Origin: Geothrix sp.
GTDB taxonomy: Bacteria; Acidobacteriota; Holophagae; Holophagales; Holophagaceae
NCBI GenBank assembly: GCA_030824075.1
Contig: JAVBYJ010000014.1
Span: 56,009 to 120,008 of the forward strand
DNA: 64,000 nucleotides
Reading direction: 5' to 3'
Both the position numbers and the translations under genes were made by a program. The notes below the pieces were generated by a model, which ran no database searches, had not been told where the DNA came from, and worked only from the letters and a program-made list of their open reading frames with translations. Of the stretch, positions 14,222 to 24,727 are shown piece after piece; the first letter of the stretch is position 1; every line of letters starts with the position of its first letter.

Positions 14222-16225
14222 TCAGAACTCGAAGGTCGGTCCGCTGAGCGTCTGCGCATCGAGGATCTGGCCGTTGGGATCGAGGGTGACGAGGCCTTGG
14301 GCCTGGCGGGGGGTCAGCTGACTGATCTGCTGGAGGGCCTGGCCGCGCAACTCCGCGCTGCCGCCTTCGGCGCTCTCGAAGAACACGGCGCCCACGCGGT
14401 AGGTCTGCCTGGCTTCGGGAAGGAGGTGCAGCTCGCGCAGCTGCCGCTCGTCCACGGGACCGGGGGCGTTCGTCATGAGGCAGCGGGCCTGGGAGGTCTT
14501 GGGGAAGGCGATGACCTCCCGGATGTTGTCCACGCCCGCCAGGAGCATGACGAGCCGATCCAGGCCCAGGGCCAGGCCGCCGTGAGGCGGGGCGCCGAAG
14601 GCCAGGGCATCCAGCAGGAATCCGAACTTGGTTCTAGCCTCCGCCTCGCCGATGCCGATGGCTCGGAACATGCGGCTCTGGGTCTCGGCGTCGTGGATGC
14701 GGATGCTGCCGCCGCCCACCTCGAAGCCGTTGAGCACCAGGTCGTAGGCCACGGCGCGGCACTGGCCGGGATCCGTTTCCAGCAGGTCCATGTCATCGGG
14801 ATGGGGGCTGGTGAAGGGGTGGTGGCAGGCCACGAAGCGCTCGTTCTCCTCGCTCCACTCCAGCAGGGGGAAATCCACCACCCACAGGAACTGGAAGGTT
14901 CCTTCATCCATCAACGCGCGGCGGATGGACTCGTCCTTCTCGAAAAAGGCGAGGTCGGCGGCGACCTTCACACGGAGGTCACCAAGGACGCGGCTGGTCT
15001 GGGCATCCGTTCCGACGGCGAAGAGGGCGAGGCCCTCGCCTTCCACACCGAGGTGGGTTTTCAGGGTGGCTTCATCGGCGGGTTCGAGGAATTTCTTGAA
15101 GCTGCTGGCGAGGCCGTCCTTGCCCCACTTGGCGTAGGGCAGGCCGCCGGCGCCCATCTGCTTGGCGGTCTCCTGCAGCGCGTCGAGCTGCTTGCGGCTC
15201 ATGGCGCCCGCGGCTTCGCCGGGGAAGTACAGGGCGCGAACCCGGCGCTGGCCCTGGCTTTCGGCGGCGGCGCGGAAGAGGTTGAAGCCGCTGGCGGCAA
15301 AGAGGGCGGTGGCGTCCTGGATCCTGATGCCGCAGCGCAGGTCGGGCTTGTCCGAGCCGTACCATTCCATGGCGTCGCGGTAGGGCAGGCGGGGGAAGGG
15401 TGCGGTGACGTCCTGGCCGACGACCTTGGCCAGCTTCACCATGAGCGGCTCGATGACGCCCTGCACGTCCTCCTGGCGCACGAAGCTCATCTCCACGTCC
15501 ACCTGGGTGAACTCGGGCTGGCGGTCGGCGCGCAGATCCTCGTCGCGGAAACAGCGACAGATCTGGATGTAGCGTTCGAAGCCGCTCACCTGGAGCAGCT
15601 GTTTGAAAAGCTGGGGGCTCTGGGGCAGGGCGAAGAACTCGCCGGCGTGCACGCGGCTGGGCACCAGGTAGTCGCGGGCGCCCTCGGGCGTGGACTTGGT
15701 GAGGATGGGCGTTTCGACGTCGATGAAATCCAGCTCACGGAAATGGTTCCGGGTGAGGTTGGCCACCTCGCTGCGCAGCAGCATGTTCCGCTGGAGCTGC
15801 TCGCGGCGCAGGTCCAAGAAGCGGTAGGTCAGGCGCAGGTCCTCGCCCACGCCCTCGTCCTCGAGGGGGAAGGGCAGGGGCGCGGCGGTGTTGAGGATGC
15901 GCAGGCCCGTCAGGCGGATCTCCACGTCCCCCGTGGCCATGTTGGGGTTCTTGCTTTCGCGCTCGGCCACCACGCCCTCGGCGGCCAGCACGAACTCGCT
16001 GCGCACGGCCTTGAGCTTGGCCAGCAGCTCGGGATCGGCGGTCTCCTCGTTGGCCACCAGCTGCACCAGGCCCCAGCGGTCGCGGAGGTCCAGGAACACG
16101 AGGGAGCCCAGGTTGCGCACGCGGCGGCACCAGCCGAGCAGGCGCACGGTCTGGCCCACGTGGTCGAGGCGCAGGTCGCCGTTGCGGTGGGTGCGTTGGA
16201 AGTCGCCGAGCCGATCGAGTTTCAT
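14222..16225 (-). CDS. aspS: Aspartyl-tRNA synthetase
   Basis: A class II synthetase that charges tRNA-Asp. It has the N-terminal OB-fold anticodon domain (VRLLGWCRRVRNLGSLVFLDLRDR), the catalytic core with motif 2 (CFRDEDLRADRQPEFTQVD), the bacterial GAD insertion domain in the middle, and motif 3 (GLALGLDRLVMLLAG). The usual end of the protein is PGPVDERQLRELHL. Here about 66 more residues follow (LPEARQTYRVGAVFFES...GPTFEF), making 667 residues against about 590 in most bacteria. The start at 16225 (MKLDRLGDFQRTH) matches the family N-terminus; no Shine-Dalgarno is evident. Confidence 0.96.
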   Translation of the reverse strand: MKLDRLGDFQRTHRNGDLRLDHVGQTVRLLGWCRRVRNLGSLVFLDLRDRWGLVQLVANEETADPELLAKLKAVRSEFVLAAEGVVAERESKNPNMATGDVEIRLTGLRILNTAAPLPFPLEDEGVGEDLRLTYRFLDLRREQLQRNMLLRSEVANLTRNHFRELDFIDVETPILTKSTPEGARDYLVPSRVHAGEFFALPQSPQLFKQLLQVSGFERYIQICRCFRDEDLRADRQPEFTQVDVEMSFVRQEDVQGVIEPLMVKLAKVVGQDVTAPFPRLPYRDAMEWYGSDKPDLRCGIRIQDATALFAASGFNLFRAAAESQGQRRVRALYFPGEAAGAMSRKQLDALQETAKQMGAGGLPYAKWGKDGLASSFKKFLEPADEATLKTHLGVEGEGLALFAVGTDAQTSRVLGDLRVKVAADLAFFEKDESIRRALMDEGTFQFLWVVDFPLLEWSEENERFVACHHPFTSPHPDDMDLLETDPGQCRAVAYDLVLNGFEVGGGSIRIHDAETQSRMFRAIGIGEAEARTKFGFLLDALAFGAPPHGGLALGLDRLVMLLAGVDNIREVIAFPKTSQARCLMTNAPGPVDERQLRELHLLPEARQTYRVGAVFFESAEGGSAELRGQALQQISQLTPRQAQGLVTLDPNGQILDAQTLSGPTFEF

Positions 16226-16258
16226 AGCCCTATAGGATCGCATCCGAAGGGCCTGGGC

Positions 16259-19200
16259 TCAAGCCGGGATGGGGGCTTTCCGCCTTCCCCGCCGCCCCAG
16301 CCAGAGCCGGAACCGGTCCATGTAGAGGTAGATGACCGGGGTGGTGTAGAGGGTCAGGAGCTGGCTGAAAAGGAGTCCGCCCACGATGGCGATGCCCAAG
16401 GGCTGGCGCAGCTCGGAGCCGGTGCCCATGCCGATGGCCAGGGGCAGGCCGCCCAGCAGGGCCGCCAGGGTGGTCATGGTGATGGGGCGGAAGCGCAGCA
16501 GGCAGGCCTGGAAGATGGCCTTTTCGGGGGTGACACCCTCGCGGCGCTCGACCTCAATGGCGAAGTCGATCATGAGGATGGCGTTCTTCTTCACGATGCC
16601 GATGAGCAGGATGATGCCGATGAAGGCGATGACACTCAATTCGGTGCGGAAGGCCAGCAGGGCCAGGAGGGCGCCCACGCCGGCGGAGGGCAGGGTGGAG
16701 ATGATGGTCAGCGGGTGGATGAGGCTTTCGTAGAGCATGCCCAGCACGACGTAGACCACCAGGAGGGCCGCCAGCAGCAGGAGGGGCTGATTGGCCAGGG
16801 AGGCCTTGAAGGCCTGGGCCGTGCCCATGTAGCTGCCCCGTAGCGTGCCGGGCAGGTGGATCTCCTGCTCCGCCTTGTCGATGGCGGTCACGGCATCTCC
16901 TAGGGCCACTCCCAGCGGCAGGTTGAAGGAGAGGGTCACCGACGGCAGCTGGCCCTGGTGGTTCACGGACAGGGCCGTGTTCCGCCGCTCCAGGCGTGTG
17001 AAGGCACTGAGGGGCACCAGACTCCCGGTGCTGGAGCGGACATAGGTGTGGCGCAGCCCATCGGGCGTCTGCATGAAGGGCGAATCCACCTCCATGACCA
17101 CGTGATACTGGTTCAGGCTGGTGTAGATGGTGGACACGAAGCGCTGGCCGAAGGCGTCGTACAGGGTGCTGTCGATGGCCTGGGGGGTGATCCCCAGGCG
17201 CGAGGCCGTGGCGCGGTCAATGACCAGGGAGGCCTCGAGCCCCTTGTTCTGGAGGTCCGAGTTGACATCCGTCAGCTGAGGCACGGTCCTGAGCTTCTGA
17301 AGCACCTTGGGCGCCCACTCGAACAGCTCCCGGGCGTCATCGCCTTGGAGGGTGTACTGGTACTGGGAGCTGGAGGGCCGTCCGCCCAGTCGCAGGTCCT
17401 GCACGGGCTGCATGAAGAGGGTGCCGCCGGCGATGTGGGCGGTCTTGGCGCGCAGGCGGGCGATGATCTGGTCCGCGGTGTCCTTGCGCTGGTCGTTGGG
17501 CTTCAGCGAGGTGAACAGGCGGCCGGTGTTGCCGCCACCCACGAAGGCCGTGACGTTCTCGATGCCGGGATCAGCCTGCACGATGGCCACGAATTCCGTC
17601 ATCAACTTTTCCATGCCCGCGAAGGAGATGTCCTGGGCCGCCTGGATCGACCCGGTGACGCGCCCCGTATCCTGCTGGGGGAAGAAGCCCTTGGGGATGA
17701 ACCAGTAGAGGGCCACCGTGGTCACCACCGTGGCGATCCAGGTCATGGCGGTGGCGAAGGGGTGCCGCAGCACCCAGGCGAGGGAGGCTTCGTAGTGGCC
17801 CATGGTCCACTGGAAGACCCGCTCGGTGGCCTGGAAGACCCGGCCGTGTTCCTGCTCCGACTGGGGCCGGAGGATCCGCGAGCACATCATGGGCGTGGTG
17901 GTGAGCGACACCAGCATGGAGATCACGATGGCCACGGACAGCGTGACGGCAAATTCCCGGAAGAGCCTTCCGACAATGCCGCCCATCATCAGGATGGGGA
18001 TGAATACGGCGATGAGCGAGATGCTGATGGAGACCACCGTGAACCCGATTTCCTTGGCGCCGTGCAGGGACGCCTCCATGGGGGTCATGCCGTTTTCGAG
18101 ATGCCGGGTGATGTTTTCCACCACCACGATGGCGTCGTCCACCACGAAGCCCGTGGCGACCGTGAGCGCCATGAGCGACAGGTTGTCGATGGTGTAGCCC
18201 AGCAGGTACATGACGCCGAAGGTGCCAATCAGGGAGATGGGCACGGCCACGCTGGGGATGAGGGTGGACCGCACGCTGCGGAGGAACACGAAGACCACCA
18301 GGATCACCAGGGCGATGGAGATGGTCATGGCCAGCTGCACGTCCTTCACCGAGGCCCGGATGGTGCGGGTGGCATCGATGAGGACCTTCAGCTCCATGGC
18401 GGGGGGAAGGGCGGCCTGGAGCTGCGGGAGGATGGCCCGCACCCGGTCCACGGTCTCGATGATGTTGGCGTCCGGCTGGCGGAAGATGGGCACGATGATC
18501 GCCGGTACGCCGTTGGACAAGCCGGCGTTGCGGACGTTCTCGACGGAATCCGTGACCCTGGCCACATCGGACAGGCGGACGGCGCTGCCCTGCCGGTAGC
18601 GGAGGATGAGGGGCTGGTAGTCCGCGGCCGTCATGAGCTGATCGGTGGTGGTGATGGACCAGGTGGTGCTGTCGCCCGCCAGATCGCCCTTGGGGCGGTT
18701 GAGGTTGGCAGAGGTGATGGCGAGGCGGACATCCTCCATGGCCAGGCCCTGGGCGTTCAGCAGGGCGGGATTCACGTCCACCCGCACGGCGGGCAGGGCG
18801 CCACCCCACACGAACACCTGGCCCACGCCTTGGATCTGGGACAGCTTTTGCTGGAGCACCGAGGAGGCGATGTCGTACATGCGCTCCCGGGGGACCAGCT
18901 TCGAGGTGATCGCCAGGAGCATGATGGGCGAATCGGCGGGATTGACCTTGCGGTACGAGGGGTTGTTCGGCAGGTTCGCGGGCAGATCGCCCCGGGCCGC
19001 GTTGATGGCGGCCTGCACATCGCGCCCTGCAGCGTCGATGTTCCGGCCCAGGTCGAACTGGAGGGTGATGTCCGTGCCGCCCAACCGGGAGGTCGACGTC
19101 ATCTCGGTGATGCCCGCGATGCGTCCGAACTGGCGTTCCAGGGGGGTGGCCACAGACGAGGCCATGGTTTCCGGGCTGGCCCCCGGCAGGCCCGCCTGCA

Positions 19201-19339
19201 CCTGGATGGTGGGGAACTCCACCTGGGGCAGGGGCGACACCGGCAGGAACTGGTAGGCGATGCCACCCAGCAGAGCCAAGGCTACCGTCAGCAGCGTGGT
19301 GGCCACGGGCCTGCGGATGAAGGGGGTTGAGATGCTCAC
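16259..19339 (-). CDS. mdtC: RND multidrug efflux permease, MdtC type
   Basis: A 1026-residue inner-membrane proton/drug antiporter of the AcrB family. The sequence follows MdtC closely: PFIRRPVATTLL, LPVSPLPQVEFPTIQV, LPGASPETMASSVATPLERQ, and [21 protein letters not shown], which carries the paired aspartates of the proton relay in TM4. Twelve membrane helices and two large periplasmic loops are expected. It is the last gene of the operon and pairs with the MdtB-type pump at 19428 to make a heterotrimer. The 88-bp gap to mdtB holds two hairpins. A stop-proximal basic tail (GRRGRRKAPIPA) ends the protein. Confidence 0.93.
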   Translation of the reverse strand: MSISTPFIRRPVATTLLTVALALLGGIAYQFLPVSPLPQVEFPTIQVQAGLPGASPETMASSVATPLERQFGRIAGITEMTSTSRLGGTDITLQFDLGRNIDAAGRDVQAAINAARGDLPANLPNNPSYRKVNPADSPIMLLAITSKLVPRERMYDIASSVLQQKLSQIQGVGQVFVWGGALPAVRVDVNPALLNAQGLAMEDVRLAITSANLNRPKGDLAGDSTTWSITTTDQLMTAADYQPLILRYRQGSAVRLSDVARVTDSVENVRNAGLSNGVPAIIVPIFRQPDANIIETVDRVRAILPQLQAALPPAMELKVLIDATRTIRASVKDVQLAMTISIALVILVVFVFLRSVRSTLIPSVAVPISLIGTFGVMYLLGYTIDNLSLMALTVATGFVVDDAIVVVENITRHLENGMTPMEASLHGAKEIGFTVVSISISLIAVFIPILMMGGIVGRLFREFAVTLSVAIVISMLVSLTTTPMMCSRILRPQSEQEHGRVFQATERVFQWTMGHYEASLAWVLRHPFATAMTWIATVVTTVALYWFIPKGFFPQQDTGRVTGSIQAAQDISFAGMEKLMTEFVAIVQADPGIENVTAFVGGGNTGRLFTSLKPNDQRKDTADQIIARLRAKTAHIAGGTLFMQPVQDLRLGGRPSSSQYQYTLQGDDARELFEWAPKVLQKLRTVPQLTDVNSDLQNKGLEASLVIDRATASRLGITPQAIDSTLYDAFGQRFVSTIYTSLNQYHVVMEVDSPFMQTPDGLRHTYVRSSTGSLVPLSAFTRLERRNTALSVNHQGQLPSVTLSFNLPLGVALGDAVTAIDKAEQEIHLPGTLRGSYMGTAQAFKASLANQPLLLLAALLVVYVVLGMLYESLIHPLTIISTLPSAGVGALLALLAFRTELSVIAFIGIILLIGIVKKNAILMIDFAIEVERREGVTPEKAIFQACLLRFRPITMTTLAALLGGLPLAIGMGTGSELRQPLGIAIVGGLLFSQLLTLYTTPVIYLYMDRFRLWLGRRGRRKAPIPA

Positions 19340-19360
19340 CGTCGGGCCTGCGATACCTGT

Positions 19361-19379
19361 TCCAAACGTTCCGTTTGGA
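19361..19379. promoter_or_regulatory. Perfect palindrome between mdtB and mdtC
   Basis: TCCAAACG-TTC-CGTTTGGA is an 8-bp perfect inverted repeat with a 3-nt centre, 22 bp before the mdtC start on the minus strand. A second hairpin (GCTGCC...GGCAGC) follows at about 19383-19402. It could be an operator for a TetR-type regulator or an intercistronic RNA hairpin tuning mdtC expression. Confidence 0.45.
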
Positions 19380-19427
19380 GATAGCTGCCGCCAGGGGGGC
19401 AGCTGGGACTGATGAGTGAAAGGAACA

Positions 19428-22400
19428 TCATGCCTTTACGCTTTTAGGCGAAGCCCTATGCGCGCCGCGCAAGCGGCGGGCAAGGCGGTCGAAGGCCAGA
19501 TAGATGACGGGCGTCGTGTAGAGCGTCAGCACCTGGCTGAAGATGAGGCCGCCCACGATGACAATGCCAAGGGGGCGCCGCAGTTCGGCCCCCACGCCCG
19601 AGCCCAGGGCCAGGGGCACGCCGCCCAGCAGGGCCGCCATGGTGGTCATGATGATGGGCCGGAACCGCAGCAGGGAGGCCTGGTAGATGGCCTCCTCTGG
19701 GGGCAGGCCATCCTTGCGTTCGGCCTCCAGGGCGAAGTCGATCATCATGATGGCGTTCTTCTCGACGATGCCGATGAGCAGGATGATGCCGATGAGGGCG
19801 ATGACGCTGAAATCCGTCCGGCAGAGCATGAGCGAGAGCAAGGCGCCCACCCCGGCCGAAGGCAGCGTCGACAGGATCGTGATGGGATGGATGTAGCTTT
19901 CGTACAGCACGCCCAGCAGGATGTAGACCGTCAGGACCGCGGCCAGGATGAGCAGGGGCGTGTTGGTGAGCGAGGCCCCGAAGGCCTGGGCGGTGCCCTG
20001 GAAACCGGCCTTGAGGCTGGGGGGAAGGTCCAAGTCCTGTCGGGCCGTCTGGATGGCCTTTACGGCATCGCCGAGCGACGCGCCCGGGGCCAGGTTGAAG
20101 GACACGGTGGCTGTGGGGAACTGGCCCTGGTGGTTGATGGCCAGGGGGGCGGTCACGGTCTCGATACGGGTGAAGGCGCTGAGGGGCACCGAGCCCCCTG
20201 AACCCGAGCGGACGTAGATGGTCTGGAGGTCCTCGGGCCGCCGGTACTGGCCCGGCTGGGCCTCCAGCACCACGCGGTACTGGTTGAGCTGGGTGAACAT
20301 GGTCGATATCTGCCGCTGACCGAAGGCGTCGTACAGGGCGTCGTCCAGCATCTGGGGCGTGATGCCCAGGCGCGAGGCGGTGGTCCGGTCGAGGGTGATG
20401 CGGATCTGCAGGCCGGCGTTCTGCTGATCGCTGGTCACATCCCGCAGCTCGGGGAGGGACGCGAGCCGATCCACGAAACGGGGCACCCACTCGGCCAGTT
20501 CCTTCGGATCGGCGTCCTCCAGCGTGTACTGGTACTGGGTGCGGCTGACCCGGTCCTCCACGGTGAGATCCTGCACGGGCTGGAGGTAGAGGCGGATGCC
20601 CTCCACCTTCGTCAGCTGGGGCTGCAGCCGGTGGATGATCTCGCTGGCGCTGAGGCGGCGCTCCTCCAGGGGCTTCAGGTTGATCTGAATACGGCCGCTG
20701 TTGAGCGTGGTATTGGTGCCATCGATGCCGATGAAGGAGGACAGACTCTCTACGGCCGGATCCTTGAGGATCTCGGCGGACAGGGCCTGCTGCCGCTCGG
20801 CCATGGCGGGGAAGGAGATGGTCTGCGGCGCCTCGGAGATGCCCAGGATCACGCCCGTGTCCTGCACGGGGAAGAAGCCCTTGGGGATGGCGATGTAGAG
20901 CAGCACGGTCGAGGCCAGGGTGGCCACGGCCACGATCAGGGTGCCGGTCTGGTGCTGGAGGACCCAGGTGAGCGTCCGGCCGTAGAAGGCGATGATTCGC
21001 TGGAAGACCCGCTCGGAGGACTGGTAGAAACGGCCCTGTTCCGAGGCGGGCGTGTGCTTCAACAGCTTGGCGCACATCATCGGCGTGAGCGTCAAGGAGA
21101 CCACGGCCGAGACCAGGATGGTGACGCTGAGGGTGACGGCGAACTCGCGGAAGAGCCGGCCCACGATGTCACCCATGAACAGCAGGGGGATGAGCACCGC
21201 GATCAGCGAGACTGTCAGGGACAGGATGGTGAAGCCGATCTGCTCCGACCCCTTGAGCGCCGCCTGCAGGGGCGATTCGCCCTCCTCGATGTACCGCATG
21301 ATGTTCTCGATCATCACGATGGCATCGTCCACCACGAAGCCCGTCGAGATCGTGAGCGCCATGAGCGTGAGGTTGTTCAGGCTGTAGCCCAGGAGGTACA
21401 TCACGCCGAAGGTGCCCACCAGCGACAGCGGCACGGCCACGCTGGGGATGATCGTGGCGGCCAGGGTCCGCAGGAACAGGAAGATCACCATCACCACCAG
21501 GGCGATGGTGAGCATCAGCTCGAACTCGACTTCCTCCACGGAGGCGCGGATGGTGACGGTGCGATCCGTGAGGACGGTGAGTTCCACGGCCGCGGGCAGG
21601 GAGGCTCGAAGCTGGGGCATCAGGTTTTTCACCCGATCCACCACGGCGATGATGTTGGCCCCGGGCTGCCGCTGGATGTTGAGGATGACGGCGGGGGTGG
21701 TGTTCTTCCAGGCGGCGAGACGGGTGTTCTCCACGTCGTCGCTGACGGTGGCGATCTCGGAGAGCACCACCGGGGCCCCGTTCCGGTAGGCCACGATGAG
21801 GGGGCGGTAGTCATCACTGGACAGCAACTGGTCGTTGGCGCCGATGGCGTACGCCTGACGCAGGCCATCGAAACTGCCCTTGGCCTGGTTCACATTGCTC
21901 TGAGCCACGGCGGTGCGCACGTCGCCCAGGGTGAGGCCCTTGGCCGCCAGGGCGGTGGGATTGGCCTGGATACGGACGGCAGGCTTCTGGCCGCCGCTGA
22001 TGCTGACGAGGCCCACGCCGGGCAGCTGGGAGATCTTCTGGGCCAGGCGGGTATCCGCGAAATCCTCCACCTTGGACAAAGGCAGGGTCTTCGAGGTGAG
22101 GGCCAGGGTGAGGATGGGCGCGTCGGCCGGATTGATCTTGCTGTAGATGGGGGGATTGGGCAGGTCGCGGGGCAGATAGGTCCCTGCGGCGTTCACCGCG
22201 GCCTGCACCTGCTGCTCGGCGACATCGATGTTCAGATCCAGAACGAACTGGAGGGTGATGACGGAGCTGCTCCCCGAACTGGTGGAGGACATGCGGTTCA
22301 GGCCGGGCAGCTGGCCGAACTGACGCTCCAGCGGCGCGGTGATGGCCGAGGCCATCACATCAGGACTGGCGCCAGGGTAGAAGGTGACGACTTGGATGGT

Positions 22401-22529
22401 GGGGTAGTCCACCTGGGGCAGGGCCGAGACCGGCAGCTGACGGAAGGCCAGCAGGCCCACCAGCAGCATGCCCACCATCAGGAGGGAGGTCGCGATGGGC
22501 CGAAGGATGAACGGCCTGGAGGGATTCAT
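19428..22529 (-). CDS. mdtB: RND multidrug efflux permease, MdtB type
   Basis: A 1033-residue AcrB-family inner-membrane pump. It tracks MdtB rather than Mdt[73 protein letters not shown] segments, and [20 protein letters not shown] with the TM4 aspartate pair. It starts 4 nt after the mdtA stop, so translation is tightly linked. In the known system MdtB and MdtC form a 2:1 trimer that works with MdtA and an outer-membrane channel; no channel gene is present here. Confidence 0.93.
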   Translation of the reverse strand: MNPSRPFILRPIATSLLMVGMLLVGLLAFRQLPVSALPQVDYPTIQVVTFYPGASPDVMASAITAPLERQFGQLPGLNRMSSTSSGSSSVITLQFVLDLNIDVAEQQVQAAVNAAGTYLPRDLPNPPIYSKINPADAPILTLALTSKTLPLSKVEDFADTRLAQKISQLPGVGLVSISGGQKPAVRIQANPTALAAKGLTLGDVRTAVAQSNVNQAKGSFDGLRQAYAIGANDQLLSSDDYRPLIVAYRNGAPVVLSEIATVSDDVENTRLAAWKNTTPAVILNIQRQPGANIIAVVDRVKNLMPQLRASLPAAVELTVLTDRTVTIRASVEEVEFELMLTIALVVMVIFLFLRTLAATIIPSVAVPLSLVGTFGVMYLLGYSLNNLTLMALTISTGFVVDDAIVMIENIMRYIEEGESPLQAALKGSEQIGFTILSLTVSLIAVLIPLLFMGDIVGRLFREFAVTLSVTILVSAVVSLTLTPMMCAKLLKHTPASEQGRFYQSSERVFQRIIAFYGRTLTWVLQHQTGTLIVAVATLASTVLLYIAIPKGFFPVQDTGVILGISEAPQTISFPAMAERQQALSAEILKDPAVESLSSFIGIDGTNTTLNSGRIQINLKPLEERRLSASEIIHRLQPQLTKVEGIRLYLQPVQDLTVEDRVSRTQYQYTLEDADPKELAEWVPRFVDRLASLPELRDVTSDQQNAGLQIRITLDRTTASRLGITPQMLDDALYDAFGQRQISTMFTQLNQYRVVLEAQPGQYRRPEDLQTIYVRSGSGGSVPLSAFTRIETVTAPLAINHQGQFPTATVSFNLAPGASLGDAVKAIQTARQDLDLPPSLKAGFQGTAQAFGASLTNTPLLILAAVLTVYILLGVLYESYIHPITILSTLPSAGVGALLSLMLCRTDFSVIALIGIILLIGIVEKNAIMMIDFALEAERKDGLPPEEAIYQASLLRFRPIIMTTMAALLGGVPLALGSGVGAELRRPLGIVIVGGLIFSQVLTLYTTPVIYLAFDRLARRLRGAHRASPKSVKA

Positions 22530-22533
22530 AAAA

Positions 22534-23718
22534 TCAGCCCTTCGCGCCGGCGGGCTTGGGCAGGGCCACCTTGCTTCCGGGGCGCAGCTTCTCGAGGCCG
22601 TCGGTCACGACCATCTCGCCGCCGGCAAGGCCCTTGGTTACGGCGGTATCGTCGCCGCTGGTGCCCTGGACCTCGATGGAGCGCAACTCCACGAGGCTGT
22701 CGGCCGTCACCACGTAGACGAAGGCGCCCTGGGGGCTGCGCTGGATGGCGACGGTGGGGACGATCACGACGCCGCGGAGCGTATCCACCAGCAGGCGCGC
22801 ATTCACGAACTGGTTGGGGAAGAGCGCGTGATCCTCATTAGAGAACAAGGCCTTCATGCGCACGGTGCCCGTGGCGGGATCCACCTGGTTGTCGATGGCC
22901 GCCAGGGCGCCTGCGCCCAGGCGCGTCCGGAGGTCACGGTCCCAGGCTTCCACGGGGAGCCGGCCCCCTTTGGCGGTCTGACTCATCACTTTCTGGATGT
23001 TGTCGGCCGGCACCGCGAACACGACGTTGATGGGCTGGATGGGGGCGAGGGTGGCCAGGCCGTTGGCATCGGTGGCGCGGATCATGTTGCCGGCATCCAC
23101 CAGGCGCAGGCCCACCCGTCCTGAGATCGGTGCGGTGATGCGGCTGTAGGTCAGATTCAACTTGGCGCTTTCCACCTGGGCCTGGTCGGCCTTGAGGGCG
23201 GCCTCGAACTGAGCCACCGAGGTGGTTTGCGTGTCGAGCTGCTGGCGGGAGACGATGCCCTGCTGCACCAGGGTCTGCAGGCGCTTCAGGTCCGCCAGCG
23301 CGTTCTGGTAGGTGGCCTGGTCCTTGGCGAACTGCCCTTCGGCCTGCATGAGCTGGACCTGGAACGGGCGGGGGTCGATCTCCGCCAGGAGGTCCCCGGC
23401 GCGCACCATCTGGCCTTCGGTGAAGGCCACGCGCACCAGTTGACCGTCCACCCGGCTCTTGACGGTGACGCTGTTCAAGGCCGTGACGGTGCCGAGCCCC
23501 GTGAGCTGGACGGCCATATCGCCTTTGCGGGCCACGGCCACGGCCACAGGCACGGGGCGTCCGGCCGGATTCGCGGCGGGGCCCTTCTTTCCGTTGCGGG
23601 CGTAGAGGAAGAGCCCCATCAGGAAGGCGCCGCCCACGAGTGCCCAGAGGCGCCATCCGCGCAGGAAGGCGGGACGTCCGGAGCTGGGCTGGGTGAAGGT
23701 GGGTTCGGATGCGTCCAT
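22534..23718 (-). CDS. mdtA: Periplasmic adaptor (membrane fusion protein), MdtA type
   Basis: A 394-residue adaptor linking the RND pumps to an outer-membrane channel. One N-terminal membrane helix ([17 protein letters not shown], about 30-46) is followed by a lipoyl half-motif ([20 protein letters not shown]), an alpha-helical hairpin (about 120-190), the second lipoyl half ([18 protein letters not shown]) and the beta-barrel domain. I chose ATG 23718 (MDASEPTF) since the open frame further upstream overlaps the MBL gene and looks like non-protein sequence. It is the first of mdtABC and lies 28 bp after the MBL gene. Confidence 0.92.
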   Translation of the reverse strand: MDASEPTFTQPSSGRPAFLRGWRLWALVGGAFLMGLFLYARNGKKGPAANPAGRPVPVAVAVARKGDMAVQLTGLGTVTALNSVTVKSRVDGQLVRVAFTEGQMVRAGDLLAEIDPRPFQVQLMQAEGQFAKDQATYQNALADLKRLQTLVQQGIVSRQQLDTQTTSVAQFEAALKADQAQVESAKLNLTYSRITAPISGRVGLRLVDAGNMIRATDANGLATLAPIQPINVVFAVPADNIQKVMSQTAKGGRLPVEAWDRDLRTRLGAGALAAIDNQVDPATGTVRMKALFSNEDHALFPNQFVNARLLVDTLRGVVIVPTVAIQRSPQGAFVYVVTADSLVELRSIEVQGTSGDDTAVTKGLAGGEMVVTDGLEKLRPGSKVALPKPAGAKG

Positions 23719-23746
23719 GGGGGTTCCAGTCAGGCGAACAGGCGGT

Positions 23747-24676
23747 TCAGGAGCGGACGACTCGGCCAGGGCCCTGGCCCAAGGCGGCGGAGAAGAGGGT
23801 CTCCCAGGTGACGAAATCGGCGCGGGGTTTCCACTCCGGCCAGGCGGCCCCATCGAAGATGGCAGCCAGCGCGGCCGCATCCATGCGGGGGTGGGTCTTC
23901 ACATGGGATTGCACGGCCTGGAGGAAATCACGGTAGCGGAGCCATTCCTTCTTCCCGCATACGGGGCCGTGGCCGGGGATGATGCGGACGCCGTCGGGAA
24001 TCCAGGCGGCGACGGATGCTACCTGGGAGACCAGCCCGTCGAAGCTGCCGCCGCCCTCCACGTCGATGTAGGGCAGCATTCCCAGGAAGAACAGATCGCC
24101 CATGTGCATGGCGAGCACAGCGGGGATCCCCACGATCACATCGCCGTCTGTGTGACCCGGTCCCATGTGCAGCAGGTGGATCTCGGCCCCATCGAGGTGG
24201 ACGTTCAGGCGGGCGCGCTCCTTGGCATCCTCCGAGCCCAGGGCCAGCTCGGGCAGGCCGCCGCGCTTGGCGGGGTCCAGCTTGGCCTGTTCTGTGACCA
24301 TCCGCCGCCGGACATTGGCATGGGCGATGATGGCCGTCACTTGCTTGTCCAGCACCACATTCCCCCCCACGTGGTCGGGGTGGCCATGGGTGTTCACCAG
24401 ATACTTGATGGGCTTCGTGGTGATGGATCTCACGGCTTCCAGGAGACCGGGCACCAGCCGCTCGAACTGGTCGTCGATGAGCACGGCATGCTTCGCGGTG
24501 ACGATCAGGCCTATGTTTCCACCCTGGCCGAAGATGCAGTAGACATTCTCGGCCACCTTCTCCACTTTGTGGATCTTGGGGGCTACGGCAGGGGCGAGGT
24601 GGTGCTGGGCATGGGCTGCGAGCGGCGTGGCGGTGCCCACTGCGAGGGCGAAGCCCAAGGCGGTCAGGATACGCAT
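23747..24676 (-). CDS. Secreted metallo-beta-lactamase-fold hydrolase
   Basis: A 309-residue MBL-fold enzyme with a signal peptide (MRILTALGFALAVGTATPLAAHA). The zinc motif H-x-H-x-D-H is intact (VNTHGHPDHVGG), with later ligands in GPGHTDGDVIV and IPGHGPVC. The overall layout resembles MBL-fold hydrolases of the cyclase/quinoprotein-relay type more than true beta-lactamases, so the substrate is open. It sits between the MarR gene and mdtABC on one strand with short gaps, suggesting that it detoxifies something linked to the efflux substrates. Confidence 0.85.
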   Translation of the reverse strand: MRILTALGFALAVGTATPLAAHAQHHLAPAVAPKIHKVEKVAENVYCIFGQGGNIGLIVTAKHAVLIDDQFERLVPGLLEAVRSITTKPIKYLVNTHGHPDHVGGNVVLDKQVTAIIAHANVRRRMVTEQAKLDPAKRGGLPELALGSEDAKERARLNVHLDGAEIHLLHMGPGHTDGDVIVGIPAVLAMHMGDLFFLGMLPYIDVEGGGSFDGLVSQVASVAAWIPDGVRIIPGHGPVCGKKEWLRYRDFLQAVQSHVKTHPRMDAAALAAIFDGAAWPEWKPRADFVTWETLFSAALGQGPGRVVRS

Positions 24677-24727
24677 GGCACCTCCAGGGGTGGGCGAAGC
24701 GAGAAGGCCTTCGGTGATGGGGCTGGA

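Noticed and set aside
14297..19330. Very long open frames on the + strand opposite aspS, mdtC and mdtB (for example 14297-16843 and 16958-19330)
   Set aside because: They are mirror frames of GC-rich genes: low-complexity Gly/His/Gln/Asp composition, no ribosome sites, no domains, while the opposite strand encodes clear families.
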